Origin: Microcella alkalica
GTDB lineage: Bacteria; Actinomycetota; Actinomycetes; Actinomycetales; Microbacteriaceae
Assembly: GCF_014595885.1 (NCBI RefSeq)
Contig: NZ_JABUKC010000001.1
Span: forward strand, 682,001 to 746,000
Direction of reading: 5' to 3'
Length of the DNA stretch: 64,000 nt
The notes under the pieces are model-generated. The model was not told the DNA's origin. It made no database searches and saw only the letters and a list, made by a program, of their open reading frames with translations. Of the stretch, positions 48,050 to 56,777 are shown in pieces (the stretch's first letter is position 1; every line of letters begins with the position of its first letter). A program made the position numbers and the translations under genes.

Positions 48050-49408
48050 ATGAGCATGACCGTCACCGCGCCCGAGATCGTCGGCGGCCCCTCGCTGCCG
48101 CAGGAGCGCCGCCTCGTCACGAGCATTCCGGGCCCGCTGAGCGAGCAGTGGATCGCGCGCAAGCAGGCGGCCGTCTCGAGCGGCGTCGGCACGATGATGC
48201 CCGTCTACGCGGTCGCCGCGGGCGGCGGCGTCATCGTCGACGTCGACGGCAACTCGCTCATCGACCTCGGCTCGGGCATCGCCGTCACCAACGTCGGCAA
48301 CGCCGACCCGCACGTCACGGCCGCCGTCATCGAGCAGGTGCAGCGCTTCACGCACACCTGCTTCACGATCACGCCCTACGACGGCTACGTCGAGGTCGCC
48401 GAGGCGCTCAACCGGCTCACCCCCGGTGACCACGCCAAGCGCACCGCCCTGTTCAACTCGGGCGCCGAGGCCGTCGAGAACGCCATCAAGATCGCCCGCT
48501 ACTTCACCGGCAAGTCGGCCGTCGTCGCCTTCGACCACGGCTACCACGGCCGCACCAACCTCACCATGGGCCTCACCGCCAAGGCGATGCCCTACAAGGC
48601 CGGCTTCGGCCCGTTCGCGCCCGACATCTACCGCGCGCCCATGTCGTACCCGTTCCGCGACGGCCTCAGCGGGGCCGAGGCGGCCGAGCGCGCCATCCAC
48701 ATGATGGAGCGCCAGATCGGCGCCGACCGCATCGCCGCGATCATCATCGAGCCCATCCAGGGCGAGGGCGGCTTCGTCGTGCCCGCGAAGGGCTTCCTGC
48801 CCGCGCTGCAGGCCTGGGCGAACGCCAACGGCGTCGTCTTCATCGCCGACGAGGTGCAGACCGGCTTCGCGCGCACCGGCCAGATGTTCGCGAGCGAGGA
48901 CGAGGGCATCGTGCCCGACCTCATCACCCTCGCCAAGGGCATCGCGGGCGGCCTGCCGCTCGCCGCCGTCACCGGCCGTGCCGAGATCATGGATGCTCCG
49001 CACGCGGGCGGCCTCGGCGGCACCTACGGCGGCAACCCCATCGCGACGGCCGCGGCGCTCGGCGCCCTGGCCGCCTACGACGAGCACGACCTGCTCGGCC
49101 GGGCCCGTGAGCTCGAGGCGATCATCCTCGCCGAGCTCACGGCCCTCCAGCAACAGGATGCGCGCATCGGCGACATCCGCGGGCGCGGCGCCATGATGGC
49201 GATCGAGCTCGTCGACGCCGACGGCAAGCCCGACGCCGCCCTCACCGGCCGCGTCGCGAAGCACTGCCACAACGCCGGCGTCATCGTGCTGACCTGCGGC
49301 ACCGACGGCAACGTCATCCGCCTGCTGCCGCCGCTGTCGATCAGCGACGAGCTGCTGCGCGAGGGCATCGGCGTCATCGGCGAGGCGCTCGCCGCGAACG
49401 CCGCCTAG
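48050..49408 (+). CDS. gabT: 4-aminobutyrate aminotransferase
   Basis: PLP enzyme converting GABA and 2-oxoglutarate to succinate semialdehyde and glutamate. The protein has 452 residues. Key blocks are LFNSGAEAVENAIKIAR, AFDHGYHGRTNLTMG, IIIEPIQGEGGFVVPA, VFIADEVQTGFARTG and LAKGIAGGLPLAAV (PLP Lys). It resembles actinobacterial GabT most closely. Succinate-semialdehyde dehydrogenase follows 64 bp downstream, completing the GABA shunt, and a PucR regulator is divergent. Confidence 0.94.
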   Translation: MSMTVTAPEIVGGPSLPQERRLVTSIPGPLSEQWIARKQAAVSSGVGTMMPVYAVAAGGGVIVDVDGNSLIDLGSGIAVTNVGNADPHVTAAVIEQVQRFTHTCFTITPYDGYVEVAEALNRLTPGDHAKRTALFNSGAEAVENAIKIARYFTGKSAVVAFDHGYHGRTNLTMGLTAKAMPYKAGFGPFAPDIYRAPMSYPFRDGLSGAEAAERAIHMMERQIGADRIAAIIIEPIQGEGGFVVPAKGFLPALQAWANANGVVFIADEVQTGFARTGQMFASEDEGIVPDLITLAKGIAGGLPLAAVTGRAEIMDAPHAGGLGGTYGGNPIATAAALGALAAYDEHDLLGRARELEAIILAELTALQQQDARIGDIRGRGAMMAIELVDADGKPDAALTGRVAKHCHNAGVIVLTCGTDGNVIRLLPPLSISDELLREGIGVIGEALAANAA

Positions 49409-49472
49409 CCGCACCCACCGACCACCCCGCGGGCCCGCCACCACCGCATCCTTCGAAGCGAAAAGGGACACC

Positions 49473-50933
49473 ATGATCACCGAAGCCGAACTGCTCGCCA
49501 AGCTGCCCCGCGGCCTGTACATCGACGGCGAGTGGGTCGACGCCGAGGGCGGCGCGACGCTCGCCGTCAATGACCCGTCGACGGGCGAGCTGCTCGTCGA
49601 GATCGCGAGCGCCTCCGTCGCCGACGGCAAGCGCGCCATGGACGCGGCCGCGAACGCCCAGGCCAGTTGGGGCGCCACGGCGCCGCGCGTGCGCGGCGAG
49701 ATCCTGCGGCGCGCGTTCGAGCTCGTCACCGAGCGCGCCGACGAGTTCGCGCTGCTCATGACGCTCGAGATGGGCAAGCCGCTCGCCGAGTCGCGCGGCG
49801 AGGTCGCCTACGGCGCCGAGTTCCTGCGCTGGTTCAGCGAGGAGGCCGTCCGTATCACCGGCCGCTTCGGCTCGAACCCCGAGGGCACCGGCCAGATCGT
49901 CGTCTCGCACGCACCCGTCGGCCCCTCGTTCCTCATCACGCCCTGGAACTTCCCGCTCGCGATGGCGACCCGCAAGATCGCGCCCGCGATCGCCGCCGGC
50001 TGCACCTCGATCATCAAGCCCGCCGCGCTCACGCCGCTCACGACGATGTACTTCGTGAAGGTGCTGGAGGAGGCGGGGCTGCCCAAGGGCGTCGTCAACG
50101 TCGTCACGACCGCCAAGTCGGGCGCGCTGTCGGCCGAGATCATCGCCGACCCGCGCCTGCGCAAGCTGAGCTTCACGGGCTCGACCGAGGTCGGCCGCAT
50201 GCTCATGAAGCAGGCCGCCGACGGCATCCTGCGCACGTCGATGGAGCTCGGCGGCAACGCCCCCTTCGTCGTGTTCGAGGATGCTGACCTCGACAAGGCC
50301 ATCGACGGCGTCATGCTCGCCAAGTTCCGCAACATCGGCCAGGCCTGCACGGCGGCGAACCGCATCCTCGTGCAGGCGTCGGTCGCCGACGAGTTCGGCC
50401 GCCGCGTCACCGAGCGCGTCGCCGCCATGAAGATGGGCCGCGGCACCGAGGAGGGCGTGCAGATCGGCCCGCTCGTCGACGACAACGCCGTGCAGGGCTC
50501 GCACGAGCTCGTGCAGGACGCCGTCGCGAAGGGCGCCACGGTCACGACCGGCGGCGTCGTGCCCGACCGCGCCGGCTCGTTCTACCCGCCGACGGTGCTC
50601 ACGGGCGTGCAGCCCGGCACGCGCCTGCTGAGCGAGGAGATCTTCGGCCCCGTGCTCGCCATCGTGCCCTTCGAGACCGAGGACGAGGCGGTCGAGTTCG
50701 CCAACGCGACCGAGTACGGCCTCATCAGCTACGTCTACACGCAGGATCTCGCGCGCGGCATGCGCATGATCGACCGCCTCGAGACCGGGATGATGGGCCT
50801 CAACGCCGGCGTCATCTCCAACGCGGCGGCCCCGTTCGGCGGCGTCAAGCAGTCGGGCATCGGCCGCGAGGGCTCGCTCGAGGGCATCGACGAGTACCTG
50901 ACGACGAAGTACACGTTCATCCCGAAGGCGTAG
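49473..50933 (+). CDS. gabD: Succinate-semialdehyde dehydrogenase (NADP+)
   Basis: Oxidises succinate semialdehyde to succinate. The aldehyde dehydrogenase fold has 486 residues. ITPWNFPLAMATRK is the NAD(P) binding start, KLSFTGSTEVGRML the glycine motif, MELGGNAPFVV has the general-base Glu, and NIGQACTAANRILV has the catalytic Cys. The ATG follows GAAAAGGGA. The gene pair with gabT and the type of motifs support SSADH over other semialdehyde dehydrogenases. A twin hairpin follows the stop. Confidence 0.94.
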   Translation: MITEAELLAKLPRGLYIDGEWVDAEGGATLAVNDPSTGELLVEIASASVADGKRAMDAAANAQASWGATAPRVRGEILRRAFELVTERADEFALLMTLEMGKPLAESRGEVAYGAEFLRWFSEEAVRITGRFGSNPEGTGQIVVSHAPVGPSFLITPWNFPLAMATRKIAPAIAAGCTSIIKPAALTPLTTMYFVKVLEEAGLPKGVVNVVTTAKSGALSAEIIADPRLRKLSFTGSTEVGRMLMKQAADGILRTSMELGGNAPFVVFEDADLDKAIDGVMLAKFRNIGQACTAANRILVQASVADEFGRRVTERVAAMKMGRGTEEGVQIGPLVDDNAVQGSHELVQDAVAKGATVTTGGVVPDRAGSFYPPTVLTGVQPGTRLLSEEIFGPVLAIVPFETEDEAVEFANATEYGLISYVYTQDLARGMRMIDRLETGMMGLNAGVISNAAAPFGGVKQSGIGREGSLEGIDEYLTTKYTFIPKA

Positions 50934-50958
50934 TCCTTCCGCGGAGGCCAGGTCTCCG

Positions 50959-51030
50959 CCGCCGGGCGCTGTGGTGGCCGCCCGGCGGCGGATCCCGTCC
51001 CCGCCGGGCGCTGTGGTGGCCGCCCGGCGG
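50959..51030 (+). terminator. Twin identical hairpins after gabD
   Basis: The same 30-mer occurs at 50959-50988 and 51001-51030, 12 bp apart. Each has a perfect 10-bp stem, CCGCCGGGCG with CGCCCGGCGG, around the loop CTGTGGTGGC. Two tandem strong terminators are the simplest reading. Confidence 0.75.
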
Positions 51031-51077
51031 GGAATCTCCACTCCCGCCCCGCGCTGGCGCGCCCTACCCTCCGGAGC

Positions 51078-51830
51078 ATGCTCGTGACCCCTGCATCGCA
51101 GACCGCCCAGCCCGCCGTGCTCGTCGTGCAGCACGACGTCGACGACAACCTCGGCGAGCTCGCGCCGCCGCTCGCCGAGGCGGGCATCCGCATCGTCGTG
51201 TGGGATGCCGGTCGCGTGCCCGACGGCGCCCCGGCGAGCCTCGATGGCTTCAGCGGCGTCATCTCGCTCGGCGCGTACGCGGGCGTGCGCGACGAGGCCG
51301 AGAAGCAGTGGATGCCGGTCGAGAAGGCGCTGCTGCGCGAGGCGATCGATCGGCGGATGCCCGTGCTGGGTCTCTGCTTCGGCGCCCAGCTGCTCGCCGC
51401 CGCGTCGGGCGCCGCGTTCCGCCCGTCGCCCGTGCCCGAGCTCGGCTGGACCCGCGTGACCCCCACGCCGGAGGCCGCCGCCGACCCGGTGGTCGCACCG
51501 CTCGCTTCCGACGGCGAGCTCGACGTCTTCCACTACCACTTCGACTCGTTCGAGCTGCCCGAGGGCGCCACGCTGCTGGGCGAGACGAACGGCATCATCG
51601 AGGCCTTCCGGGTGGGGGAGTGCGCGTGGGGCCTGCAGTTCCACCTCGAGGTGGGGCTTGCGACGCAGCTGGCGTGGATCGCCGGCGACCGCCCCGGCTT
51701 CGAGCGCGTCGGCGCCGACCCCGAGCACCAGGAGGCGCTGAGCCACGAGAAGTGGCGCGAGTACCGCGACCGCGCGCACGCGGTCGGCGCGGCGTTCGCG
51801 GCCGAGGTGCGGCGGTTCGCGCAGACGTGA
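51078..51830 (+). CDS. Type 1 glutamine amidotransferase domain protein
   Basis: A 250-residue class I GATase. The catalytic nucleophile is in VLGLCFGAQLLAAA, the His in WGLQFHLEVGLA, and the Glu follows as usual. Single-domain members hydrolyse glutamine or gamma-glutamyl compounds, or partner with a separate synthase. The C-terminus is helical. TACCCT 7 nt before ATG 51078 suggests a leaderless mRNA. The neighbours gabT-gabD would fit a gamma-glutamyl-GABA hydrolase role, but sequence alone does not prove that. Confidence 0.82.
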   Translation: MLVTPASQTAQPAVLVVQHDVDDNLGELAPPLAEAGIRIVVWDAGRVPDGAPASLDGFSGVISLGAYAGVRDEAEKQWMPVEKALLREAIDRRMPVLGLCFGAQLLAAASGAAFRPSPVPELGWTRVTPTPEAAADPVVAPLASDGELDVFHYHFDSFELPEGATLLGETNGIIEAFRVGECAWGLQFHLEVGLATQLAWIAGDRPGFERVGADPEHQEALSHEKWREYRDRAHAVGAAFAAEVRRFAQT

Positions 51831-51872
51831 GCCGGGCATCCGTCGCCGGCCGCACGAGCGGGGGCGGCGGGG

Positions 51873-52658
51873 TCAGCCGAGCTGCGTGAGCGCGAACGAC
51901 AGCGCGAACCCGAGCGCCGCCCACAGGCCGGTGAGCGAGCGGTCGGCGTCGAACGCCTCCGGGATCATGGTGTTGGCGACCATGGCGAGGATGCCGCCCG
52001 CCGCGACCGTCTGCACCCCCGCGATCACGCCGCTTGGCGCGTCGGCGAGCACGAGGAACCCGAGCGCCGCGGCGAGCCCCGAGGCGAGCGCGATGCCGCC
52101 CCACACGCCGAAGACGTAGCGGGCGCTGCGCCCCTCGTGCCGCATGCCGGCGGCGCTCGAGAGCCCCTCCGGGATGTTCGAGACGGCGACCGCGATGAGG
52201 ATCGGCAGGCTCACCGCGCCGCCTTCGGCGAGCGAGAGACCGAGCACGAGGCTCTCGGGCACGCCGTCGAGCAGCGCGCCCACGGCGACCGCGAGCCCGA
52301 TAGCCGTGCTCGCGGCGGGGGCGGGCGAGGCGTGGATGCCCGGCGCGCTCTGCAGCGCGATCGACCGTTTGCGCGCGCGGGCGCCCTGCCGCGCGAGCAG
52401 CAGGTCGGCAACGACGAAGATGACCGCCCCGAGCAGGAACCCGGCGAGGGTCGGAGCGAGGCCGCCGGTCTCGTGCGCCTCGACGACGAGCTCGAAGGCG
52501 AGCGTCGAGATGAGCGCGCCGGCGCCGAACGCCATGACGCCGGCGACGACGGCGTGGGGCACGCGCGCGAGCCAGCCGATGACGGCGCCGACGACGAGGA
52601 AGGCGGCGGCGCCGAGCCCCGCGCCGCCGGCGGCGAGGGCTCCGAGCAGGTCGGGCAC
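51873..52658 (-). CDS. ZIP-family metal transporter
   Basis: A 261-residue ZIP permease with about eight membrane segments. Motifs GALLDGVPESLVLGL (TM4) and AVSNIPEGLSSAAGM (TM5) carry the expected metal-binding residues, and a cytoplasmic loop lies before them (about 95-120). The start is GTG 52658 with a strong GGAGGAG. Likely divalent-metal uptake (Zn, Mn or Fe); specificity not evident. It is the first gene of a leftward unit separate from the small membrane proteins upstream. Confidence 0.9.
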   Translation of the reverse strand: MPDLLGALAAGGAGLGAAAFLVVGAVIGWLARVPHAVVAGVMAFGAGALISTLAFELVVEAHETGGLAPTLAGFLLGAVIFVVADLLLARQGARARKRSIALQSAPGIHASPAPAASTAIGLAVAVGALLDGVPESLVLGLSLAEGGAVSLPILIAVAVSNIPEGLSSAAGMRHEGRSARYVFGVWGGIALASGLAAALGFLVLADAPSGVIAGVQTVAAGGILAMVANTMIPEAFDADRSLTGLWAALGFALSFALTQLG

Positions 52659-52724
52659 GGCTCCTCCGATCCGCCGGCGCGCGCGGCCGTCGGGGTCAGC
52701 CTACGACCGCGCGCGGCGTTCGGC

Positions 52725-53087
52725 TCAGCGCCGCACGGCGGCCCGCGAGCGCAGGCGCGCGAGCAGGTGCGCGGTGGCGACCGCGACGATGATGCCCGCC
52801 CAGACGAGGCCCGCGCCGAGCAGCAGCAGCTCGGCCTCGAGGGAGCTCGCGGCGACGATCTCGTCGATCTCGGCGCGCGTTGCGGGGCGCGGCAGCGCGT
52901 CAAGCAGGGCGACGCGCGAGGCGCCGATGGCCCACAGCGTCGCGGTCAGTGCGGCGCCCAGCGCGAGCAGAGCGATCGCGAGCGGGTAGCCGCGGTGCAG
53001 CTCGCGCTCGCGCCGTCGGAACTCGCCGACGGTCAGGATGCGCGACGCGGGCGGCGCGGCCCGGCCGGCGTCAGCCGACGGCCGCAT
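52725..53087 (-). CDS. Small two-helix membrane protein
   Basis: A 120-residue protein. Basic start region FRRRERELHRG, hydrophobic helices at about 35-57 (YPLAIALLALGAALTATLW) and 85-110 (LLLLGAGLVWAGIIVAVAT), basic C-terminus. Its ATG overlaps the upstream small gene by 17 bp, which argues for a pair. The first 25 residues are Ala/Pro/Arg-rich and a later start may be used. Unknown function. Confidence 0.6.
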   Translation of the reverse strand: MRPSADAGRAAPPASRILTVGEFRRRERELHRGYPLAIALLALGAALTATLWAIGASRVALLDALPRPATRAEIDEIVAASSLEAELLLLGAGLVWAGIIVAVATAHLLARLRSRAAVRR

Positions 53088-53277
53088 CCGTCGAGGCCGA
53101 CGAGCGCTCGGGCCGCGGCGGGGTCGCGGTCTCGCCGCCCTCCAGTCGGTGGCCGAGCTTCCACATCCAGCCCAGCAGCACGGTCACGCCGATGGCGAGC
53201 ACGACCCCGAGCACCGTGGTGACGCCGCTCAGGTCGAGGTCGATGGCCTGCGTCGAGCTCATCGCGATCACGGTCAT
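53071..53277 (-). CDS. Small single-helix membrane protein
   Basis: A 68-residue protein with one membrane helix (about 18-40, VTTVLGVVLAIGVTVLLGWMW) and a hydrophilic, Ser/Thr/Pro-rich C-terminus. It overlaps the 120-residue membrane protein gene downstream, so the two are probably coupled. No family recognised. Confidence 0.55.
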   Translation of the reverse strand: MTVIAMSSTQAIDLDLSGVTTVLGVVLAIGVTVLLGWMWKLGHRLEGGETATPPRPERSSASTDAAVG

Positions 53278-53379
53278 CGTGCGCCTTCGGGGGTCGGGGG
53301 AACACCAGCGGAAAACGGGGTTTCGTCAATAACAGCACATTCCGCGGTAGAACGCACGGGTTTTTTCTCGAGCGTGCGG

Positions 53380-53412
53380 CGGGCATCCGCACTGTGGAGA
53401 AGCGACGGATGC
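53380..53412. repeat. GCATCCG ... CGGATGC inverted repeat upstream of tadA
   Basis: Perfect complementary 7-mers flank a loop of about 19 bases in the 165-bp gap between the small membrane gene and tadA. It may be an operator or terminator. The gap also holds an A/T-rich run GGGTTTTTTC at 53359. Confidence 0.35.
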
Positions 53413-53442
53413 TCGGCCGCGGCTCGGGTGATCATCCTGCGC

Positions 53443-54669
53443 ATGTCCTCCGCCGTCTCCGTCATCACCGACCGGGTCCGCGAGCGCATCCGCAGCGAGC
53501 GACTCGACCTGCGCCGCGACCCGGATGCCGCCGAGCGGCTCGTCCGGGAGGAGCTGCGCTCGTACGCCGAGCGCTCGCTCGCCGGATCGTTGCCGCGCAT
53601 CGCCGACGAGGCGCACGCCTTCGGCCAGGTGCTCGCGGGCATCACCGGCTACGGCCCGCTGCAGCCGTACTTCGACGACCCGACCGTCGAGGAGATCTGG
53701 ATCAACCGCCCCGACGCCGTCTTCATCGCCCGCGCGGGCGTGAGCGAGCGCGCGGACGTGCGCCTCACCGACGAGCAGGTGCGCACGCTCGTGGAGCGCA
53801 TGCTGCAGGCGACCGGCCGCCGCGTCGACCTGAGCTCGCCCTTCGTCGACGCCTCGCTGCCCGACGGCTCGCGCCTGCACGTCGTCATCCCCGATGTCAC
53901 GCGCTCGCACTGGGCGGTCAACGTGCGCAAGTTCTCGCAGCGCATCCGCAGCCTCTCGCGCCTGGTCGAGCTCGGCTCCCTCACGCCGCAAGCCGCCGAG
54001 TTCCTGCGCATGGCGGTGCTCGCCGGCTGCAACATCCTCGTGTCGGGCGCGACGCAGTCGGGCAAGACGACGATGCTCGGCGCGCTGCTGGCCGGTGCGC
54101 GGTCGAGCGAGCGCATCGTCACGGTGGAGGAGACCTTCGAGCTCGACCTGCACGCCCCCGACTGCGTCGCCATGCAGTGCCGCACGCCGAACCTCGAGGG
54201 TCTCGGCGAGATCTCGCTGCGGCGGCTCATCAAGGAGGCGCTCCGCATGCGCCCCGACCGCCTCGTCGTCGGTGAGGTGCGCGAGGCGGAATCGCTCGAC
54301 CTGCTCATCGCCCTCAACAGCGGGCTGCCCGGCGCCTGCAGCCTCCACGCCAACAGCGCGCGCGACGCCCTCGTGAAGCTGTCGACCCTGCCGCTGCTCG
54401 CCGGGCGCAACATCGACGCCTCCTTCGTCGTGCCGACCGTCGCGAGCGCCATCGACTTCGTCGTGCACTGCGAGCTCACGCCCGGCGGTCAGCGCCGCGT
54501 GGCGGAGATCGTGGCGCCGACCGGTCGCGTCGAGGGCTCCGGCATCGAGGCCGACACCCTGTTCCGGCGTGCAGGAGACCGGCTCGTGCCGACCGGGCTG
54601 CACCCCGCTCGCGTCGAGAAGTTCGTCACCGCGGGGCTCGACGTCCGCATCGTGACGGAGGCCGCATGA
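53443..54669 (+). CDS. tadA: Tad/Flp pilus assembly ATPase TadA (CpaF family)
   Basis: Cytoplasmic secretion ATPase of 408 residues that powers Flp-type pilus assembly. The N-terminal part (about 1-130) has ITGYGPLQPYFDDPTVEEIW. Walker A is SGATQSGKTTMLGALL, followed by an acidic Asp box VTVEETFELDLHAPD and RLVVGEVREAESLDLL as Walker B and His box region with SLHANSARDAL. The ATG at 53443 has no clear ribosome-binding site; GTG 53428 is an alternative start. The tadB gene overlaps the stop (ATGA). The locus is cut by the inserted element downstream. Confidence 0.95.
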   Translation: MSSAVSVITDRVRERIRSERLDLRRDPDAAERLVREELRSYAERSLAGSLPRIADEAHAFGQVLAGITGYGPLQPYFDDPTVEEIWINRPDAVFIARAGVSERADVRLTDEQVRTLVERMLQATGRRVDLSSPFVDASLPDGSRLHVVIPDVTRSHWAVNVRKFSQRIRSLSRLVELGSLTPQAAEFLRMAVLAGCNILVSGATQSGKTTMLGALLAGARSSERIVTVEETFELDLHAPDCVAMQCRTPNLEGLGEISLRRLIKEALRMRPDRLVVGEVREAESLDLLIALNSGLPGACSLHANSARDALVKLSTLPLLAGRNIDASFVVPTVASAIDFVVHCELTPGGQRRVAEIVAPTGRVEGSGIEADTLFRRAGDRLVPTGLHPARVEKFVTAGLDVRIVTEAA

Positions 54670-55526
54670 CCGCGATCGCCGCCCTGCTGCTCGCCGCCGG
54701 TGTGCTGCTCATCGCCTCGCCCTGGCTGTGGCCCCGCACTGCTGAGCCCCGTGACCGACGGCGCTCGCTCGCCCCTTTCGCCGAGCTGCTCGCCCGCGCC
54801 GGCTTGTCGACCGCCAGCCCCGTCGTGCTCCTCGCGGTCGTCGTGCTCTCCGGCGTCGTCGGTGGGGCGCTCGTGCTGCTGCTCGTGCCCGTCGTGGCGC
54901 TCGCGCCCGTCGCGGGCGTCGTCGGCGCGAGCCTGCCGATCCTCGCGCTGCGAGCGCGGGCCGCCGCGCGACGTCGCGCGCTGCGGCAGGTGTGGCCTGA
55001 CGTCGTCGACCACCTCGTGTCGGGCATCCGCGCCGGTCTCGGTCTGCCCGAGGCGATCGGCGCGCTCGCCGAGGCGGCACCCGAGGCCGTGCGGGGGCCG
55101 TTCCGCGAGTTCCGCCGCGAGTACACGCGCACCGCCCGCTTCGGCGAGGCGCTCGACGACCTCAAGACCGCGCTCGCCGACCCCGTCGCCGACCGCATCG
55201 TCGAGACCCTGCGCATGGCGCGCGAGGTCGGCGGCACCGAGCTGCCCGCCGTGCTGCGCGCGCTCGCGCAGTACCTTCGCACCGACGCGGCCGTGCGCTC
55301 CGAGGTCGACGCCCGGCAATCGTGGGTGCGCAACGCGGCGCGATTGGGCGTGGCCGCGCCGTGGGTCGTGCTGCTGCTGCTCGGCACACGGCCCGAGGCC
55401 GCGGCGGCGTACAACACCGCGGGCGGCGCCGTGCTCGTGCTCGTCGGCCTCGGGGTCTCGCTCGTGGCCTACCGGCTCATGATTGCGCTCGGTCGGCTGC
55501 CGGAGGAGGGGCGGTGGTTCCGGTGA
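54666..55526 (+). CDS. tadB: Type II secretion F-domain protein TadB
   Basis: A 286-residue integral membrane platform protein. The start (TAIAALLLAAGVLLIASPW) is hydrophobic, two helices follow at about 50-90, and the cytoplasmic F domain (about 110-235) has VVDHLVSGIRAGLGLPEAI and REVGGTELPAVLRALAQYL. A membrane segment ends the protein. Its start overlaps the tadA stop by four bases and its stop overlaps tadC (GTGA), so tadA-tadB-tadC are tightly coupled. Confidence 0.93.
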   Translation: MTAIAALLLAAGVLLIASPWLWPRTAEPRDRRRSLAPFAELLARAGLSTASPVVLLAVVVLSGVVGGALVLLLVPVVALAPVAGVVGASLPILALRARAAARRRALRQVWPDVVDHLVSGIRAGLGLPEAIGALAEAAPEAVRGPFREFRREYTRTARFGEALDDLKTALADPVADRIVETLRMAREVGGTELPAVLRALAQYLRTDAAVRSEVDARQSWVRNAARLGVAAPWVVLLLLGTRPEAAAAYNTAGGAVLVLVGLGVSLVAYRLMIALGRLPEEGRWFR

Positions 55527-56461
55527 CGCCCTCGATCGCCCTCGCCCTGCTCGCCGGCGCCGCCCTCGGCACGGGGCTCTGGCTGCTCGTGTCGCTCGCG
55601 CCCCGCATCGGGCGCCCGCGCCTGACGACGCGGCTTGCGCCGTACCTCGTCGACGTGTCGGCGGAGGCGCGCGAGATGACGAGGCCCCGCAGCGTCGACC
55701 CGCTGCCCATCGTCGGCGCCGTGCTGGCGCCGCTCGTCGCCGGCCTCGGCCGCGTGCTCGAGGGCGTGCTCGGCGGCGCACCCATCATCCGCACGCGCCT
55801 GCGGCAGGCCGGCTCGACGCTCACCGTCGACGCCCACCGCGCGCGCCAGCTGCTCGGCGCCGCGGCCGGCGCCGTCGTCGGGGCGGTCGCGGGGCTCATC
55901 GCCGGCCGTGAAGGGGTCGGGCCGATCCCGATCGCCGCGGCGGGCCTCGTGGCCGGCGCGATCGCTGGCATCGGGGCGACGGATGCCCTGCTCGCGCGCG
56001 CCGCCCGACGACGAGTCGCCCGCATGAGCGAGGAGCTGCCGACCGTGGTCGAGTTCCTCGCGCTCAGCGTCTCGGCGGGCGAGTCGATTCTCGACGCCCT
56101 GCGCCGCATCGCGACGACCGGTTCGGGAGAGCTCGCTGGCGAACTGGGGCGCGTCGTGTCGCGCGTGGACGCCGGGCAGCCGATCGCTCGCGCGCTCGCC
56201 GAGCTGCGCGACGAGCTCGCGATGCCCGCGGTCGCCCGCCTTGTCGATCAGATGCTCGGTGCGCTCGAGCGCGGCACACCGCTCGCCGACGTGCTGCGCG
56301 CGCAGGCGCTCGACGCACGAGAGGAATCCAAGCGGCGCATCCTCGAGGCCGCCGGCAAGCGCGAGGTGGCGATGCTCGTGCCGCTCGTGTTCCTCATCCT
56401 CCCGGTCACCGTGCTGTTCGCCATCTGGCCAGGCCTCATGGTGCTCCAGCTGGGTCTCTGA
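55523..56461 (+). CDS. tadC: Type II secretion F-domain protein TadC
   Basis: A 312-residue partner platform protein. Membrane segments lie at about 5-28 and 115-155; the F domain (about 170-285) contains LPTVVEFLALSVSAGESILDAL and MLGALERGTPLADVL. The last helix is MLVPLVFLILPVTVLFAIWP. The GTG start overlaps the tadB stop. Pilin-type and TadE/F genes would be expected next. Only a truncated small gene is present, because the inserted element begins at about 56641. Confidence 0.93.
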   Translation: MTPSIALALLAGAALGTGLWLLVSLAPRIGRPRLTTRLAPYLVDVSAEAREMTRPRSVDPLPIVGAVLAPLVAGLGRVLEGVLGGAPIIRTRLRQAGSTLTVDAHRARQLLGAAAGAVVGAVAGLIAGREGVGPIPIAAAGLVAGAIAGIGATDALLARAARRRVARMSEELPTVVEFLALSVSAGESILDALRRIATTGSGELAGELGRVVSRVDAGQPIARALAELRDELAMPAVARLVDQMLGALERGTPLADVLRAQALDAREESKRRILEAAGKREVAMLVPLVFLILPVTVLFAIWPGLMVLQLGL

Positions 56462-56550
56462 GTCGAGCAGGGGGCGCTGTGGAGAGCTCGCGCCTCGCTC
56501 GACGCGCGCCGCGCATCCTGTCGGCGCTCCACCGTACGAAAGGATCCGTC

Positions 56551-56658
56551 ATGTCCCGCACACTCGCCCTCGTCGACCGCCTTCGCCGGGAGGATCGCGG
56601 CGACGTGCCCGGCTGGGTGCTCATCACCTTGATGACTGCCGGAACGGTTATTAGCTAG
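56551..56658 (+). pseudogene. Truncated Flp-pilin/Tad-associated small gene, disrupted by the element
   Basis: The 35-residue frame MSRTLALVDRLRREDRGDVP continues GWVLITLMTAGTVIS and stops. The stretch DRGDVPGWVLITLMTAG is, as I recall, the start of a roughly 60-residue membrane protein found directly after tadC in Microbacteriaceae; there a helix and a C-terminal part follow. Here it stops after the first helix turns. Codons at 56630-56640 (TTG ATG ACT GCC GGA ACG) begin to look unlike the host (TTG and ACT are rare in it). I interpret the missing 3' half as displaced by integration. A ribosome-binding site GAAAGGA precedes ATG 56551. Confidence 0.7.
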
Positions 56659-56660
56659 TG
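56620..56660. other. Probable left attachment junction of the element
   Basis: Within the last codons of the truncated pilin-like gene the host style (GC-rich, C/G third bases) gives way to A/T-rich sequence (GTTATTAGCTAGTGATCTAG). The junction should contain the core of attL, most likely in the conserved coding stretch ending ATGACTGCCGG. The matching attR lies outside the window, so the core cannot be defined here. Confidence 0.55.
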
Positions 56661-56745
56661 ATCTAGCTGTGGGAGTTATCTAGCTATGAAGTAGCTGAGT
56701 AAGCCCCGATAGTCCCTGGACGTATGCTTATGCTTTCCTGGACGT
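56652..56745. repeat. TAGCT repeats and CCTGGACGT direct repeats at the left end
   Basis: TAGCT occurs at 56652, 56664, 56681 and 56692 (twice as ATCTAGCT). CCTGGACGT occurs at 56715-56723 and 56737-56745, 22 bp apart. Such repeats next to an attachment site could bind an excisionase, integrase arm domain or repressor. They precede the first gene of the element. Confidence 0.45.
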
Positions 56746-56777
56746 CGATGCCGGCGTCGTCACCCAGGAGGAACACC

